From positions 124,001-188,000 of the forward strand of contig CAURGH010000001.1 in the NCBI GenBank assembly GCA_963524305.1: a stretch of DNA of 64,000 nt, given 5' to 3'. Each line of letters opens with the position of its first letter. Position 1 is the stretch's first letter. Both the position numbers and the translations under genes were made by a program. Of this stretch, positions 49,385 through 58,249 are shown one piece after another. This DNA is from JABCPH02 sp963524305. Lineage in GTDB: Bacteria > Fusobacteriota > Fusobacteriia > Fusobacteriales > Leptotrichiaceae. A model generated the notes under the pieces. It was not told the origin of the DNA. It searched no databases and saw nothing but the letters and a program-made list of their open reading frames with translations.

Positions 49385-51010
49385 ATGTCAAAAGTTATAA
49401 AATTTAATGAAGATGCGAGAAAATCGCTTGAAATTGGAGTAGATACATTAGCAGATGCAGTGAAAATAACATTAGGGCCTAAAGGTAGAAATGTTGTGTT
49501 GGATAGAGGATTTGGAATGCCGATTATTACGAATGATGGTGTTACGATTGCAAAAGAGATTGAATTGGATGATCCGATTGAAAATTTAGGAGCACAAATA
49601 GTAAAAGAAGTTGCAACAAAATCAAATGATGTGGCTGGAGACGGAACTACAACAGCAACTGTTCTAGCGCAAGCGTTGATTAAAGAAGGATTGAAAATGG
49701 TAGCTTCTGGAGCAAATCCTGTTTTCATTAGAAAAGGTATGGAACAAGCAACTAAAAAAGTGATTGAAGAATTGGCAAAAAGATCGAAAAAAATTGAATC
49801 AAATGAGGAAATAGCACAAGTTGGAGCAATTTCAGCTGGAGATAAGGAAATTGGTAATTTAATTGCTCAAGCAATGGAAAAAGTTGGAGAATCAGGTGTA
49901 ATTACAGTTGAAGAAGCTAAATCATTGGATACAACATTGGAAGTTGTGGAAGGAATGCAATTTGATAATGGATATTTGTCACCTTACATGGTTTCTGACA
50001 CTGAAAGAATGGTTGTTGAATTGGATAATCCTTATTTATTGATTACAGATAAAAAAATCGCTAGTATGAAAGAATTATTACCAATTTTGGAAAAAACTGT
50101 TGAAACTGGTAGACCGATGTTGATAATTGCGGAAGATGTAGAAGGAGAAGCGTTGGCAACATTAGTTGTAAATAAATTGAGAGGAACATTGAATGTTGTG
50201 GCTGTTAAAGCACCAGCGTTTGGAGATAGAAGAAAAGCGATGTTGCAAGATATTGCGATTTTAACTGGTGGAGAAGTTATTTCTGAAGAAAAAGGAATTA
50301 AATTGGAAATGACAGAAATTGACTTTTTAGGACAAGCTAAAAAAGTTAGAGTTAGTAAAGATAATACAGTAATCGTAGACGGTTTGGGAATGAAAGAGGA
50401 AATTGAAGCAAGAGTCCATCAACTTAAACATCAAATCGAAGAAACAACTTCAGATTATGATAGAGAAAAATTACAAGAAAGATTGGCTAAATTATCTGGA
50501 GGAGTTGCGGTTATTAAAGTTGGAGCGGCTACAGAAACTGAAATGAAAGAAAGAAAATTAAGAATAGAAGATGCCTTGAATGCGACAAAAGCTGCCGTTG
50601 AAGAAGGAATTGTACCTGGAGGAGGAACTATTTTAGTTGAAATCTCTAAAGCTATTGAAGATTTCAAATTAGAAGGAGAAGAAGGTTTAGGTGTAGAAAT
50701 CGTGAAAAAAGCGTTATTTTCTCCATTAAGACAAATTGTTATAAATGCTGGTCTTGATTCAGGAGTAGTTTTAGAAAAAGTTAGAAATTCTGAACAAGGT
50801 ATCGGATTTGATGCAGCAAATGAAGAATATGTTGATATGGTAAAAGTTGGAATTATAGATCCTGCTAAAGTTACTCGTTCAGCAATTCAAAATGCAATCT
50901 CAGTATCATCAGTATTGTTAACTACAGAAGTAGCTGTTGGAAACAAAAAAGAAGAAAAACCAGCAGGTGCAGGAATGCCAGGTGGAATGGGAATGCCAGG
51001 AATGATGTAG
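49385..51010 (+). CDS. groEL: GroEL chaperonin
   Basis: A 541-residue chaperonin. It carries LGPKGRNVVLDRGFG near the N terminus, the ATP motif GDGTTTATVLAQAL, EEGIVPGGGTILVE and the typical methionine/glycine end GGMGMPGMM. Length and motifs are standard. It forms the double-ring folding machine with GroES in the cytoplasm. It is the second gene of the operon and is followed by a strong terminator. Confidence 0.98.
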   Translation: MSKVIKFNEDARKSLEIGVDTLADAVKITLGPKGRNVVLDRGFGMPIITNDGVTIAKEIELDDPIENLGAQIVKEVATKSNDVAGDGTTTATVLAQALIKEGLKMVASGANPVFIRKGMEQATKKVIEELAKRSKKIESNEEIAQVGAISAGDKEIGNLIAQAMEKVGESGVITVEEAKSLDTTLEVVEGMQFDNGYLSPYMVSDTERMVVELDNPYLLITDKKIASMKELLPILEKTVETGRPMLIIAEDVEGEALATLVVNKLRGTLNVVAVKAPAFGDRRKAMLQDIAILTGGEVISEEKGIKLEMTEIDFLGQAKKVRVSKDNTVIVDGLGMKEEIEARVHQLKHQIEETTSDYDREKLQERLAKLSGGVAVIKVGAATETEMKERKLRIEDALNATKAAVEEGIVPGGGTILVEISKAIEDFKLEGEEGLGVEIVKKALFSPLRQIVINAGLDSGVVLEKVRNSEQGIGFDAANEEYVDMVKVGIIDPAKVTRSAIQNAISVSSVLLTTEVAVGNKKEEKPAGAGMPGGMGMPGMM

Positions 51011-51033
51011 AATATTTGAAATAAAATATATTC

Positions 51034-51069
51034 AAAGTCTCTGTCTTTAATTGGATAGGGACTTTTTTT
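51034..51069 (+). terminator. Intrinsic terminator after groEL
   Basis: AAAGTCTCT (51034-51042) pairs with AGGGACTTT (51057-51065) with one G-U pair and a 14-base loop, leading into T7. Confidence 0.85.
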
Positions 51070-51084
51070 AGTAATAAAATTTAA

Positions 51085-51114
51085 TTGACAAAAGGTTTCT
51101 ATTTTTGATAAAAT
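51085..51114 (+). promoter_or_regulatory. Promoter for the CGGC protein gene
   Basis: TTGACA (51085-51090), an 18-base spacer and TAAAAT (51109-51114) with TGA before it (extended -10). It begins about 15 bases after the groEL terminator. Confidence 0.8.
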
Positions 51115-51167
51115 TTGAATTAGAAAACTAAATTAATAAATAGATATTTTTAGGAGGTATTATAAAT

Positions 51168-51605
51168 ATGGATTTATCAAAAATTAAATTAATTGTAATA
51201 ATTCAATGTGAGATTGCAAAAAGACGATGCAGCGGATACCATTGCAGTCAGTCATTTTACGAAAGAAGTGGCGGATTTGAAAAATATTCGCAAGATCAAG
51301 ATATGAGACTTCTTATGTTTGAATGTGGAGGATGTAATGGAAAAGGAGTAAATTCTCTTTTGTCAAATGTGGGAAAATGTCTTAAAAAAGAAGGGAAAAT
51401 TAAGCCGGAAGAAGTGGCAATACACTTTGCATCTTGTGTTACGCTAGACAATCATCATTCTTCGAGATGTATGTTTATAAATCATATGAAACAGCAAGTT
51501 TTGAAAACGCCACTTAAAGATGCACTTATTTTGGAGGATACTTGGTATTCAAAAACTGCTACAAGAAGACGTTTGGAAGGAGTTTATAAAACGAATAGAA
51601 ATTAA
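51168..51605 (+). CDS. CGGC-domain protein
   Basis: A 145-residue cytoplasmic protein with several conserved cysteines: QCEIAKRRCSGYHC near the start, ECGGCNGKG in the middle (the CGGC motif that names the family) and ASCVTLDNHHSSRC further on. The cysteine and histidine pattern suggests metal or iron-sulfur binding. Family function is not established. SD AGGAGG is strong. It has a good promoter of its own and is followed 29 bases later by the AAA-like/PD-(D/E)XK protein gene, probably in one transcript. Confidence 0.85.
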   Translation: MDLSKIKLIVIIQCEIAKRRCSGYHCSQSFYERSGGFEKYSQDQDMRLLMFECGGCNGKGVNSLLSNVGKCLKKEGKIKPEEVAIHFASCVTLDNHHSSRCMFINHMKQQVLKTPLKDALILEDTWYSKTATRRRLEGVYKTNRN

Positions 51606-51634
51606 TAAAATTAAAAAATAAAGAGGGGATTATT

Positions 51635-53338
51635 ATGAAAAAAAGGAAAAAGAAATTACCAATTGGATTGTCTGATTTTAAAGATATGATTGAAAAAAAT
51701 TACTATTATTTTGATAAATCAGAGCTTATAGAAAACATTTTAGAGGACGGTTCTATTGTTAAATTGTTTACTCGTCCAAGACGATTTGGAAAAACATTGA
51801 ACATGTCGATGTTAAAATATTTTTTTGATGTTGAGAACAGAGAAGAAAATAAAAAACTATTTGAAGGACTTAATATTTCCAAAAGTGAGTATTTTGAAAA
51901 GCAAGGAGAATTTCCTGTGATTTCAATTTCGTTTAAAAATTACAATAAAAATGACTGGGAAAGTGGTTTTAAATCAATAAAGTCAACGATATCAGATATT
52001 TATGCAAAATTTGAAGATTTAATGGAACATTTGAATAAGAGAGATTTGAAAAAATTTGAAGATATTTGGTTAGAAAAAGATGAAGGTGACTGGGAAAGAT
52101 CATTATTGAATTTGACAAAATATGTGTATGACTATTATGGAAAAAAAGTTATTATTTTAATTGATGAATATGATCAGCCGATAATAAATTCCTATATAAA
52201 AGGATATTATAGTGAAACTATTGATTTTTTCAAGAGTTTTTACGGATCTGTTTTGAAGGATAATGAATATCTTGAAATGAGTGTAATAACTGGAATTTTA
52301 AGAGTTGCGAAGGAAAATATTTTTTCAGGGTTGAATAATTTGGAAGTTCATACGATTTTGGATAGTGAATTTACGGAATATTTTGGGATTATGGAAAATG
52401 AAGTTGAAGATGCTTTGAAAGATTTTGGTTTGGAATATGAGTTGGAAGATGTTCAAAAATGGTACAATGGTTATTTGTTCGGAGATACAAAAGTGTATAA
52501 TCCTTGGTCGATTATTAATTTTTTGAAAAAGGGGAAATTGCGACCTTATTGGGTGAATACGAGCGGTAATGGCTTGATTCAGCTGTATTTAGAAAAATTG
52601 AAGAATGAGATTTTTGATGAATTTTCAAAATTGTTAAATAAAGAAAGTGTTTTAAAAAGAATTAATGATAATATGACTTTTGGGAATTTAGAAGCTAATT
52701 TTGAGAAAAATATTTGGAATCTATTTTTTCATAGCGGGTATTTGACTTTGGCTGAGGAATATGATGTTATGAAAAAAAATACGAGTATAAAAATTCCAAA
52801 TAAAGAAATTTTAGAAATGTTTTCTGAAATGTTTATTGAAATATATTTCAAGGATACTAATAATTTTTTAGATATGACAGAAGCGTTAAAAAATGGAGAT
52901 GTTAAAAAATTTAAGTTGGAATTAAATAAAGTTTTATTAGAAAATACAGGAATTTTTGATGTGAATGGAATTTATAAAGAGCAGTTTTATCACGGATTTA
53001 TGCTTGGAATAATTTTGATTTTAAGAAATGAGTATGAAATTACATCGAATGGCTTTGCTGGAAAAGGTCGATATGATTTACTTTTGAAACCTAAAAATAT
53101 TTTGGAAGGAAGAGAAGGAATTATTTTTGAATTGAAAATTGTGAATATAAATACAGATGAAAAGTTTAGTGTAGATAAATTAAAAGAAAAACTTGAAAAA
53201 GAATGTGAAATTGCATTAAATCAAATTGATGAGAAAGAATATGCTTCAGTTTTGAAAAATGCTGGTGTTGAAAGAATTTTGAAAATTGGAATTGCATTTT
53301 TGGGAAAAGAATTTGAAGTAAAATTTGAGAAAGAATAA
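51635..53338 (+). CDS. AAA-ATPase-like / PD-(D/E)XK nuclease family protein
   Basis: A 567-residue protein of a family common in Fusobacteria and Bacteroidetes. It begins with KKLPIGLSDFKDMIEKNYYY, followed by the modified P-loop FTRPRRFGKTLNMS and a Walker B-like IILIDEYDQPI, the AAA-ATPase-like domain. The C-terminal ~120 residues contain GFAGKGRYDLLLKPK followed by IFELKIV, the D...E-x-K signature of PD-(D/E)XK nucleases. Physiological function is unknown; a role in nucleic acid processing or defence has been suggested for such families. It follows the CGGC gene by 29 bases and has GAGGGGA as SD. Confidence 0.85.
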   Translation: MKKRKKKLPIGLSDFKDMIEKNYYYFDKSELIENILEDGSIVKLFTRPRRFGKTLNMSMLKYFFDVENREENKKLFEGLNISKSEYFEKQGEFPVISISFKNYNKNDWESGFKSIKSTISDIYAKFEDLMEHLNKRDLKKFEDIWLEKDEGDWERSLLNLTKYVYDYYGKKVIILIDEYDQPIINSYIKGYYSETIDFFKSFYGSVLKDNEYLEMSVITGILRVAKENIFSGLNNLEVHTILDSEFTEYFGIMENEVEDALKDFGLEYELEDVQKWYNGYLFGDTKVYNPWSIINFLKKGKLRPYWVNTSGNGLIQLYLEKLKNEIFDEFSKLLNKESVLKRINDNMTFGNLEANFEKNIWNLFFHSGYLTLAEEYDVMKKNTSIKIPNKEILEMFSEMFIEIYFKDTNNFLDMTEALKNGDVKKFKLELNKVLLENTGIFDVNGIYKEQFYHGFMLGIILILRNEYEITSNGFAGKGRYDLLLKPKNILEGREGIIFELKIVNINTDEKFSVDKLKEKLEKECEIALNQIDEKEYASVLKNAGVERILKIGIAFLGKEFEVKFEKE

Positions 53339-53396
53339 AGGGATATAGAAAATATCTAAGTGATGAAGTAAGAAATATTAAAATTTTGGAGGAAAT

Positions 53397-54494
53397 TTGA
53401 GAAAATTACAGAAATATTTGATTTTAATTTTCATATTGAGTTTAAATTTCAGTTGTGGTCAATTTGAAAATAGTAATTCAAATAATAAAAATACGAGAAA
53501 AACAAAAAAAGAAGAAATGAAAAAAGAAATTTCGATTATTGGTGTTGGAGATATTATGTTAGGAAGTAATTATCCAAGTGAGGAATTATTGCCGAATACG
53601 AACATTTTAAAGGATGTTGAAGGAGTTTTAAGAGATGCAGATATAACAACTGGAAATTTGGAAGGAACATTGTTTGATAAAGGTGGAGATGCAAAAACTT
53701 GTGACAATCCATCGGTTTGTTATGTTTTTAGAATGCCATCGAAATATGGAGAATATTTAAAGAATGCTGGTTTTGACTATTTGAGCTTAGCGAATAATCA
53801 TAGCAACGATTTTGGTGAAACTGGTATTTCACAAACGATGAAAAATCTCGATGGATTGGGAATTAAGTATTCAGGGATTAAGAATAAAGTAGAATATTCA
53901 ATATTGGAAAAAGATGGCATAAAATATGGATTTGTTTCGTTTGCACCCAATTTAAAAACAGTAGATATAAATGATTATGAATATGCTTCAAAATTAATTA
54001 AATTTTTGAAAAGTAAGACAAATATTGTTGTAGTCTATTTTCATGGTGGTGCTGAAGGCAAGGATCACGAACATATTACTCGAAATAATGAAATTTTTCA
54101 TGATGAAAATAGAGGAAATGTTTTTAAATTCGCTAGAAGTGCTGTGGATTCAGGCGCTGATATAGTTTTTGGACAAGGCCCTCATGTAACGCGTGCAATA
54201 GAACTTTATAAAAATAGATTTATTTCCTATAGTGCTGGAAATTTTGCCACATTTGGAAATATAACTTTGTCAGGAATCAGTGGAATCGCACCGATATTTA
54301 AAATAAAACTTGACAATAATGGTAATTTTATTAGTGGTAAAATCATATCAGTGAAACAAGAAAAAAGTATTCCAAAAGTGAAGATTGATAGCAGAAATTC
54401 TGCTACAAAGAGAATAATTGCTTTGAGTAATCAAGATTTTCCTAAGGGGAATGGGCTTAGAATTTTAGAAACAGGGGAGATTGAGAGAAAATAA
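53397..54494 (+). CDS. CapA-family metallophosphatase-like lipoprotein
   Basis: A 365-residue protein with a lipoprotein signal ending in LNFSC (C20) and an Asn/Ser-rich linker (about 22-45). The remainder is a CapA/PGA_cap domain of the calcineurin-like phosphoesterase type: IGVGDIMLGSNYPSEE, TTGNLEGTLFDK, SLANNHSNDFGETG, YFHGGAEGKDHEH and GQGPHVTRAIELYKN. The start is a TTG at 53397 with TTGGAGGA just upstream. CapA proteins are linked to polyglutamate capsule synthesis in Bacillus, but many family members occur without that pathway, so the role here is unknown. No cap genes are near. Confidence 0.85.
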   Translation: MRKLQKYLILIFILSLNFSCGQFENSNSNNKNTRKTKKEEMKKEISIIGVGDIMLGSNYPSEELLPNTNILKDVEGVLRDADITTGNLEGTLFDKGGDAKTCDNPSVCYVFRMPSKYGEYLKNAGFDYLSLANNHSNDFGETGISQTMKNLDGLGIKYSGIKNKVEYSILEKDGIKYGFVSFAPNLKTVDINDYEYASKLIKFLKSKTNIVVVYFHGGAEGKDHEHITRNNEIFHDENRGNVFKFARSAVDSGADIVFGQGPHVTRAIELYKNRFISYSAGNFATFGNITLSGISGIAPIFKIKLDNNGNFISGKIISVKQEKSIPKVKIDSRNSATKRIIALSNQDFPKGNGLRILETGEIERK

Positions 54495-54496
54495 AA

Positions 54497-54545
54497 AAAT
54501 AGTCAATTTAAATACAATAAAAAATTATAATTGACTATTTCTTAT
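54497..54545. terminator. Bidirectional terminator between CapA-like gene and mvaA
   Basis: AAATAGTCAATT (54497-54508) pairs perfectly with AATTGACTATTT (54529-54540), with A-rich sequence before and T-rich sequence after. It can end both the capA-like gene and the convergent mvaA. The stem shares GACTATTT with the terminators at 19228 and 21876. Confidence 0.8.
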
Positions 54546-54589
54546 TTAATATATTTTTTAGCAAAAAGAAAATTTAAGTAATAGAAACA

Positions 54590-55855
54590 TTATTTTCTCA
54601 TTTCCTCCAACAATTCCTTCGCCACACTCAAATTCATATGCCGAACCTTCAAAAGCTCCTCTACAAGCAAATCAACCTCATCAGTACTAGACCCAGCAAA
54701 AAGAGCTAGAGAACGGGCCTGTAGTTTCATATGCCCTTTCTGAATACCAGTCGTAACTAATGCTTTAAGAGCAGCCAAATTCTGTGCTAATCCAACAGAA
54801 ACGACAATACCTGCTAAAGTTTTTGCATTAGGATTATTTAAAATATGAAAAGCCGCTTTAACAGAAGGATTTAGCCCAATAGAACCGCCAACACTTGCGA
54901 CAGGCATTGGTAAAATAAGCTCTCCATTTAATTTGTTTGTATTTTCGTTGAAAGTCCAAGTTGTAAGTCCTTCATATCGTCCATTTTTTACAGCATAAGC
55001 ATTTCCAGCAGCTTCAATAGATCTCCAGTCGTTTCCTGTAGCAATCACAACAGCATCGATACCATTAAAAATCCCTTTATTATGTGTAGTCGCACGATAA
55101 ATATCCATTTTAGCAAATCTGCTAGCTAAATCTATTTTTTTAGCAACTTCACTTCCACCAAGCAATTTAACATCCAATTCACAATTTGCCTTAACCAATG
55201 ATTTTGTAGCATAATTTGATAAAATCGCCATTAAAGATTTTGAGTGAGTAATTTCTTCAAGTAAAGGTTTAATCGCTTCTAACATAGTATTTATAATATT
55301 TGCACCCATTGCTTCTTTTACATCGATAGTCAAATAAACGACCAAAAAAGAAGTATTTCCTTCTTCAAGTTTTTTTACTTCGATTTCACAAGCACCGCCA
55401 CCACGTGCTACAATTGATGGATAAGCCTCGTTTGCAACTTTTAATATTTTTTCTCTTGAATTTAGAATTTTTTCAGCTGCTACATCAAAATTTTCAATGT
55501 CAAATAAAGCAATTTCACCAATCATTTTTCTATCTAAAATTTTTGTAGAAAAACCACCAGATTTTGAAACAAGTTTAGCTGCAAAACTACAAGCTGCAAT
55601 TACAGAAGGTTCTTCAGTAACCATAGGAACCGTATATTCAATATCATTTATCAAAAAATTAGGCGCTACTCCAAATGGCAAAGAAAATGTACCAATATTA
55701 TTTTCAATCATTTGTCCAGCAATTTCAGTAGATAAGTTTTTATTTTCTTTTAATAAATTTTCAAAATCACTGTCAATAATTTCATTTTTCTTCAACATAT
55801 CTATACGCTCAAATCTTGTTTTTTTTTGAAATCCAAGCCAATTTTTTTTCTTCAT
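54590..55855 (-). CDS. mvaA: HMG-CoA reductase, class II type
   Basis: A 421-residue protein reducing HMG-CoA to mevalonate (or the reverse). Motifs are LPFGVAPNF, TEEPSVIAACSFAA, HNKGIFNGIDAVVIATGNDW and GNAYAVKNGRYEGL, all typical of class II HMG-CoA reductases of bacteria. A late histidine (KGHMKLQARSLALF) fits the catalytic position. The start is the ATG at 55855 on the minus strand, with AGGAGAAG before it; an upstream in-frame start would overlap mvaS. It lies 10 bases from mvaS, which precedes it on the same strand. The pair gives the first two mevalonate steps after acetoacetyl-CoA. Confidence 0.95.
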   Translation of the reverse strand: MKKKNWLGFQKKTRFERIDMLKKNEIIDSDFENLLKENKNLSTEIAGQMIENNIGTFSLPFGVAPNFLINDIEYTVPMVTEEPSVIAACSFAAKLVSKSGGFSTKILDRKMIGEIALFDIENFDVAAEKILNSREKILKVANEAYPSIVARGGGACEIEVKKLEEGNTSFLVVYLTIDVKEAMGANIINTMLEAIKPLLEEITHSKSLMAILSNYATKSLVKANCELDVKLLGGSEVAKKIDLASRFAKMDIYRATTHNKGIFNGIDAVVIATGNDWRSIEAAGNAYAVKNGRYEGLTTWTFNENTNKLNGELILPMPVASVGGSIGLNPSVKAAFHILNNPNAKTLAGIVVSVGLAQNLAALKALVTTGIQKGHMKLQARSLALFAGSSTDEVDLLVEELLKVRHMNLSVAKELLEEMRK

Positions 55856-55865
55856 AATTCTTCTC

Positions 55866-57038
55866 CTAAAAATTATTTTTTTTATAAATTCGTATATGAT
55901 TTTCAATTTTTTCTAACGAGAACAAACTATTATCATCATTAATAAAACTAGAATTTCCATTCTCGTCTAACTCAATTTTCTCAAAAAACATTTTTTCATA
56001 TTCTTCAATAGAAAGTTTAGTTCGAGCATTAAAATCTTCCATTCTATCAGAACGCAATCGTTTCTCAAAACCATCAACCAAAGTTACACTAAATATTTCA
56101 CAAACAGCACCACTCCCATAACTGTACATTAAAATATTATCGCCACTAGATAAAGATTTTGAGTTTTCAAGAAGCGAAAGTAAGTTCAAATAAAGAGAGC
56201 CAGTATAAATATTTCCTACTTTTTGATTATAAATAATTGAAGTATGGAAATTTTCATTTAATTTATTCTTTAAATTTTCATTTTCCTGTTTTGGAACTAT
56301 TGTGTTCAAGCCTTTTAAACCGATTTTTGGAAAAGGTAAGTGAAAACAAATTGCCTCAAAAGCATCTAAAGATTTATTAAATTTTTTAGAATACTCATTC
56401 CAAGTTGTTTCTAAACAATCTAAATATTGTTTTGTTGAAAAATGTCCATCAACATGAGGAAAATCGGAATAATTAGGACGCCAAAAATCCATAATATCTC
56501 GAGTCTGATAAACATTGTCATCATTTAAAATTAAGATGCTTGGATCTTTTTTTATTAACATTGCACAGCTACCAGCACCTTGTGTTGATTCTCCTGTTGC
56601 CCCAATTCCATATTTTGCCAGATCACTAGTTATTACAAGAACAGATGATTCTGGATTAGAAACTACATGATTTTTAGCAATGGCAATAGCTGCTGTTCCC
56701 CCGTAACAAGCCTCTTTCACTTCAATAGCTCTCGTAAATGGAGATAACCCCAATAAACTATGGATAAAAATAGAAGCTGATTTACTTTGGTCAATCCCAG
56801 ATTCTGTACCGATTATTACCATATCAATATTTTTTTTATCTTCATCGGTCAAAAATTCCGAGGCAGCTGTAGCACCTAAAGTAACTATATCTTGAGTAGT
56901 TGGTGCTATACTCATTTCCAATTGTAAAAGCCCTTTTACATATTTATTAGCATTAATGTTTCTAGCTTTTGCCAAATCTGCGATATCTAAAAAATATTTA
57001 GGCATTGCAAATCCGATTTTATCAATTCCTATTTTCAT
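55866..57038 (-). CDS. mvaS: HMG-CoA synthase
   Basis: A 390-residue protein joining acetyl-CoA and acetoacetyl-CoA into HMG-CoA. The catalytic residues sit at the same numbers as in Staphylococcus aureus MvaS: E79 in GTESGID, C111 in EACYGGT, and H233 in CFHLPFPKIG. A stretch TGESTQGAGSCAML and the end YSYGSGAVCEIF are typical. It is the first gene of the minus-strand pair and precedes mvaA by 10 bases. The RBS is AGGCAGGAA. Mevalonate kinases and the decarboxylase are not in the window, so completeness of the pathway cannot be judged here. Confidence 0.95.
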   Translation of the reverse strand: MKIGIDKIGFAMPKYFLDIADLAKARNINANKYVKGLLQLEMSIAPTTQDIVTLGATAASEFLTDEDKKNIDMVIIGTESGIDQSKSASIFIHSLLGLSPFTRAIEVKEACYGGTAAIAIAKNHVVSNPESSVLVITSDLAKYGIGATGESTQGAGSCAMLIKKDPSILILNDDNVYQTRDIMDFWRPNYSDFPHVDGHFSTKQYLDCLETTWNEYSKKFNKSLDAFEAICFHLPFPKIGLKGLNTIVPKQENENLKNKLNENFHTSIIYNQKVGNIYTGSLYLNLLSLLENSKSLSSGDNILMYSYGSGAVCEIFSVTLVDGFEKRLRSDRMEDFNARTKLSIEEYEKMFFEKIELDENGNSSFINDDNSLFSLEKIENHIRIYKKNNF

Positions 57039-57203
57039 TTATTCCTGCCTTTCTAACAAAAAAGTTATTATTTATAATCTTAATATTTTGTTATGTATTA
57101 TTTGATTTTCAATACAATTTATTTTACTACAAAAGTTCATAAATATCAAATGAATATTTTTAGAAAATAATAAAAAAAAACTCAGTTTAAAGTCGTTTCT
57201 ACA

Positions 57204-57232
57204 TTTACAAAGTAATAAAAATATAGTATAAT
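57204..57232 (+). promoter_or_regulatory. Promoter for mreC
   Basis: TTTACA (57204-57209), a 17-base spacer and TATAAT (57227-57232). This is one of the few promoters here without a TG extension. It drives the envelope gene run that begins with mreC. Confidence 0.8.
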
Positions 57233-57282
57233 ACTAACTAAAAGTGATTTAAGAAATAAGAAATGGAGGATATTGAGTAAGA

Positions 57283-58185
57283 ATGGGTATAGGTAAATCT
57301 CCTAAAAAAAATCTAGGTAGAAATGTATTAATTATTGCAATTTTAATAACAGTTTTATTTGCTTTTAAAAATAGACTAGCAACGACTTTTAAATTTGCAG
57401 ATGGAATGACACAGGCAGTCAATTTTAGGCTTGCTAAAATGAAGGGAATGCTTTATAAGCAAACGTTAAAATTTAAGTCGAGAGTGAATGATATAAGTTA
57501 TATAGATGAATATGTAGAAAAAAATAAAACAAGAGATTTTGAATTACAAAAAAATAAAGTTCAAAATATGGAATTAGCAAATTTAAAAATCGAAAATGAA
57601 AAATTAAGACAAATGTTGGAAATGAGAACGAAACAACCATCTGAGTATATTGCAGCAGATATAGCTTTAGTTGAAAATGGAAGTTCTTCAGACACAATAT
57701 ACATAAACAAAGGTAAAAATCAAGGATTATCATTAAATTTACCAGTAATGTATGATGGTTATCTAATTGGAAAAATTTCTAAAATAAATGATGAATATTC
57801 AGAAGTTATGTTGCTAACAAGTAAAAAATCTAGAATGAGTGTAGTCGTAAATGGAACAGATATGCAAATTTTAAGAGGAAACGGAAATGGAACTTTTTCA
57901 ATCTTGAATTATAATGAAAATGTAAATGATAAAACAGTATTTAATATAGAAACTTCAGGAGTAAGTGATATTTTCCCTAAAGGTATAAAAATTGGAGCAT
58001 TTAAAATTAGAGATATAAATGCGTTTAAAAAAATGAAGGAAATGAGATTTAAACCAGCATATAATGTGTTTGATATTCAAAGTGTATTAGTGTATAAATG
58101 GAGTACAAATACTTTAAATACAGAAATAAATAAGAGCGTTGAAGAAGAATTTAAAAAGAATAAAGAAACATCACAGACAAACTAA
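57283..58185 (+). CDS. mreC: MreC, rod shape-determining protein
   Basis: A 300-residue protein with an N-terminal membrane anchor (VLIIAILITVLFAFKNRL, about 14-31), a coiled coil (about 75-110, LKIENEKLRQMLEMR) and a beta-rich periplasmic domain with INKGKNQGLSLNLPV, YLIGKISKINDEYSEVMLLT and a later GVSDIFPKGIKIG. This fits MreC, which organises the elongation machinery with MreD, RodA and PBP2. mreB and mreD are not adjacent, which is unusual. SD TGGAGGAT precedes the ATG. A LolA-like gene follows after 64 bases. rodA is far away at 5399. Confidence 0.9.
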   Translation: MGIGKSPKKNLGRNVLIIAILITVLFAFKNRLATTFKFADGMTQAVNFRLAKMKGMLYKQTLKFKSRVNDISYIDEYVEKNKTRDFELQKNKVQNMELANLKIENEKLRQMLEMRTKQPSEYIAADIALVENGSSSDTIYINKGKNQGLSLNLPVMYDGYLIGKISKINDEYSEVMLLTSKKSRMSVVVNGTDMQILRGNGNGTFSILNYNENVNDKTVFNIETSGVSDIFPKGIKIGAFKIRDINAFKKMKEMRFKPAYNVFDIQSVLVYKWSTNTLNTEINKSVEEEFKKNKETSQTN

Positions 58186-58249
58186 AGAAAAAATGAATTG
58201 AAATGTGCTAAAATCATAATTAACCAAATAATTATAGAGGTGATAAAGG

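Noticed and set aside
49345..49728. Antisense ORF across the start of groEL
   Set aside because: It is a shadow of a highly conserved gene with no SD or promoter of its own.
55856..55906. Longer mvaA start overlapping mvaS
   Set aside because: The internal ATG at 55855 has AGGAGAAG before it and matches the usual start of the enzyme.
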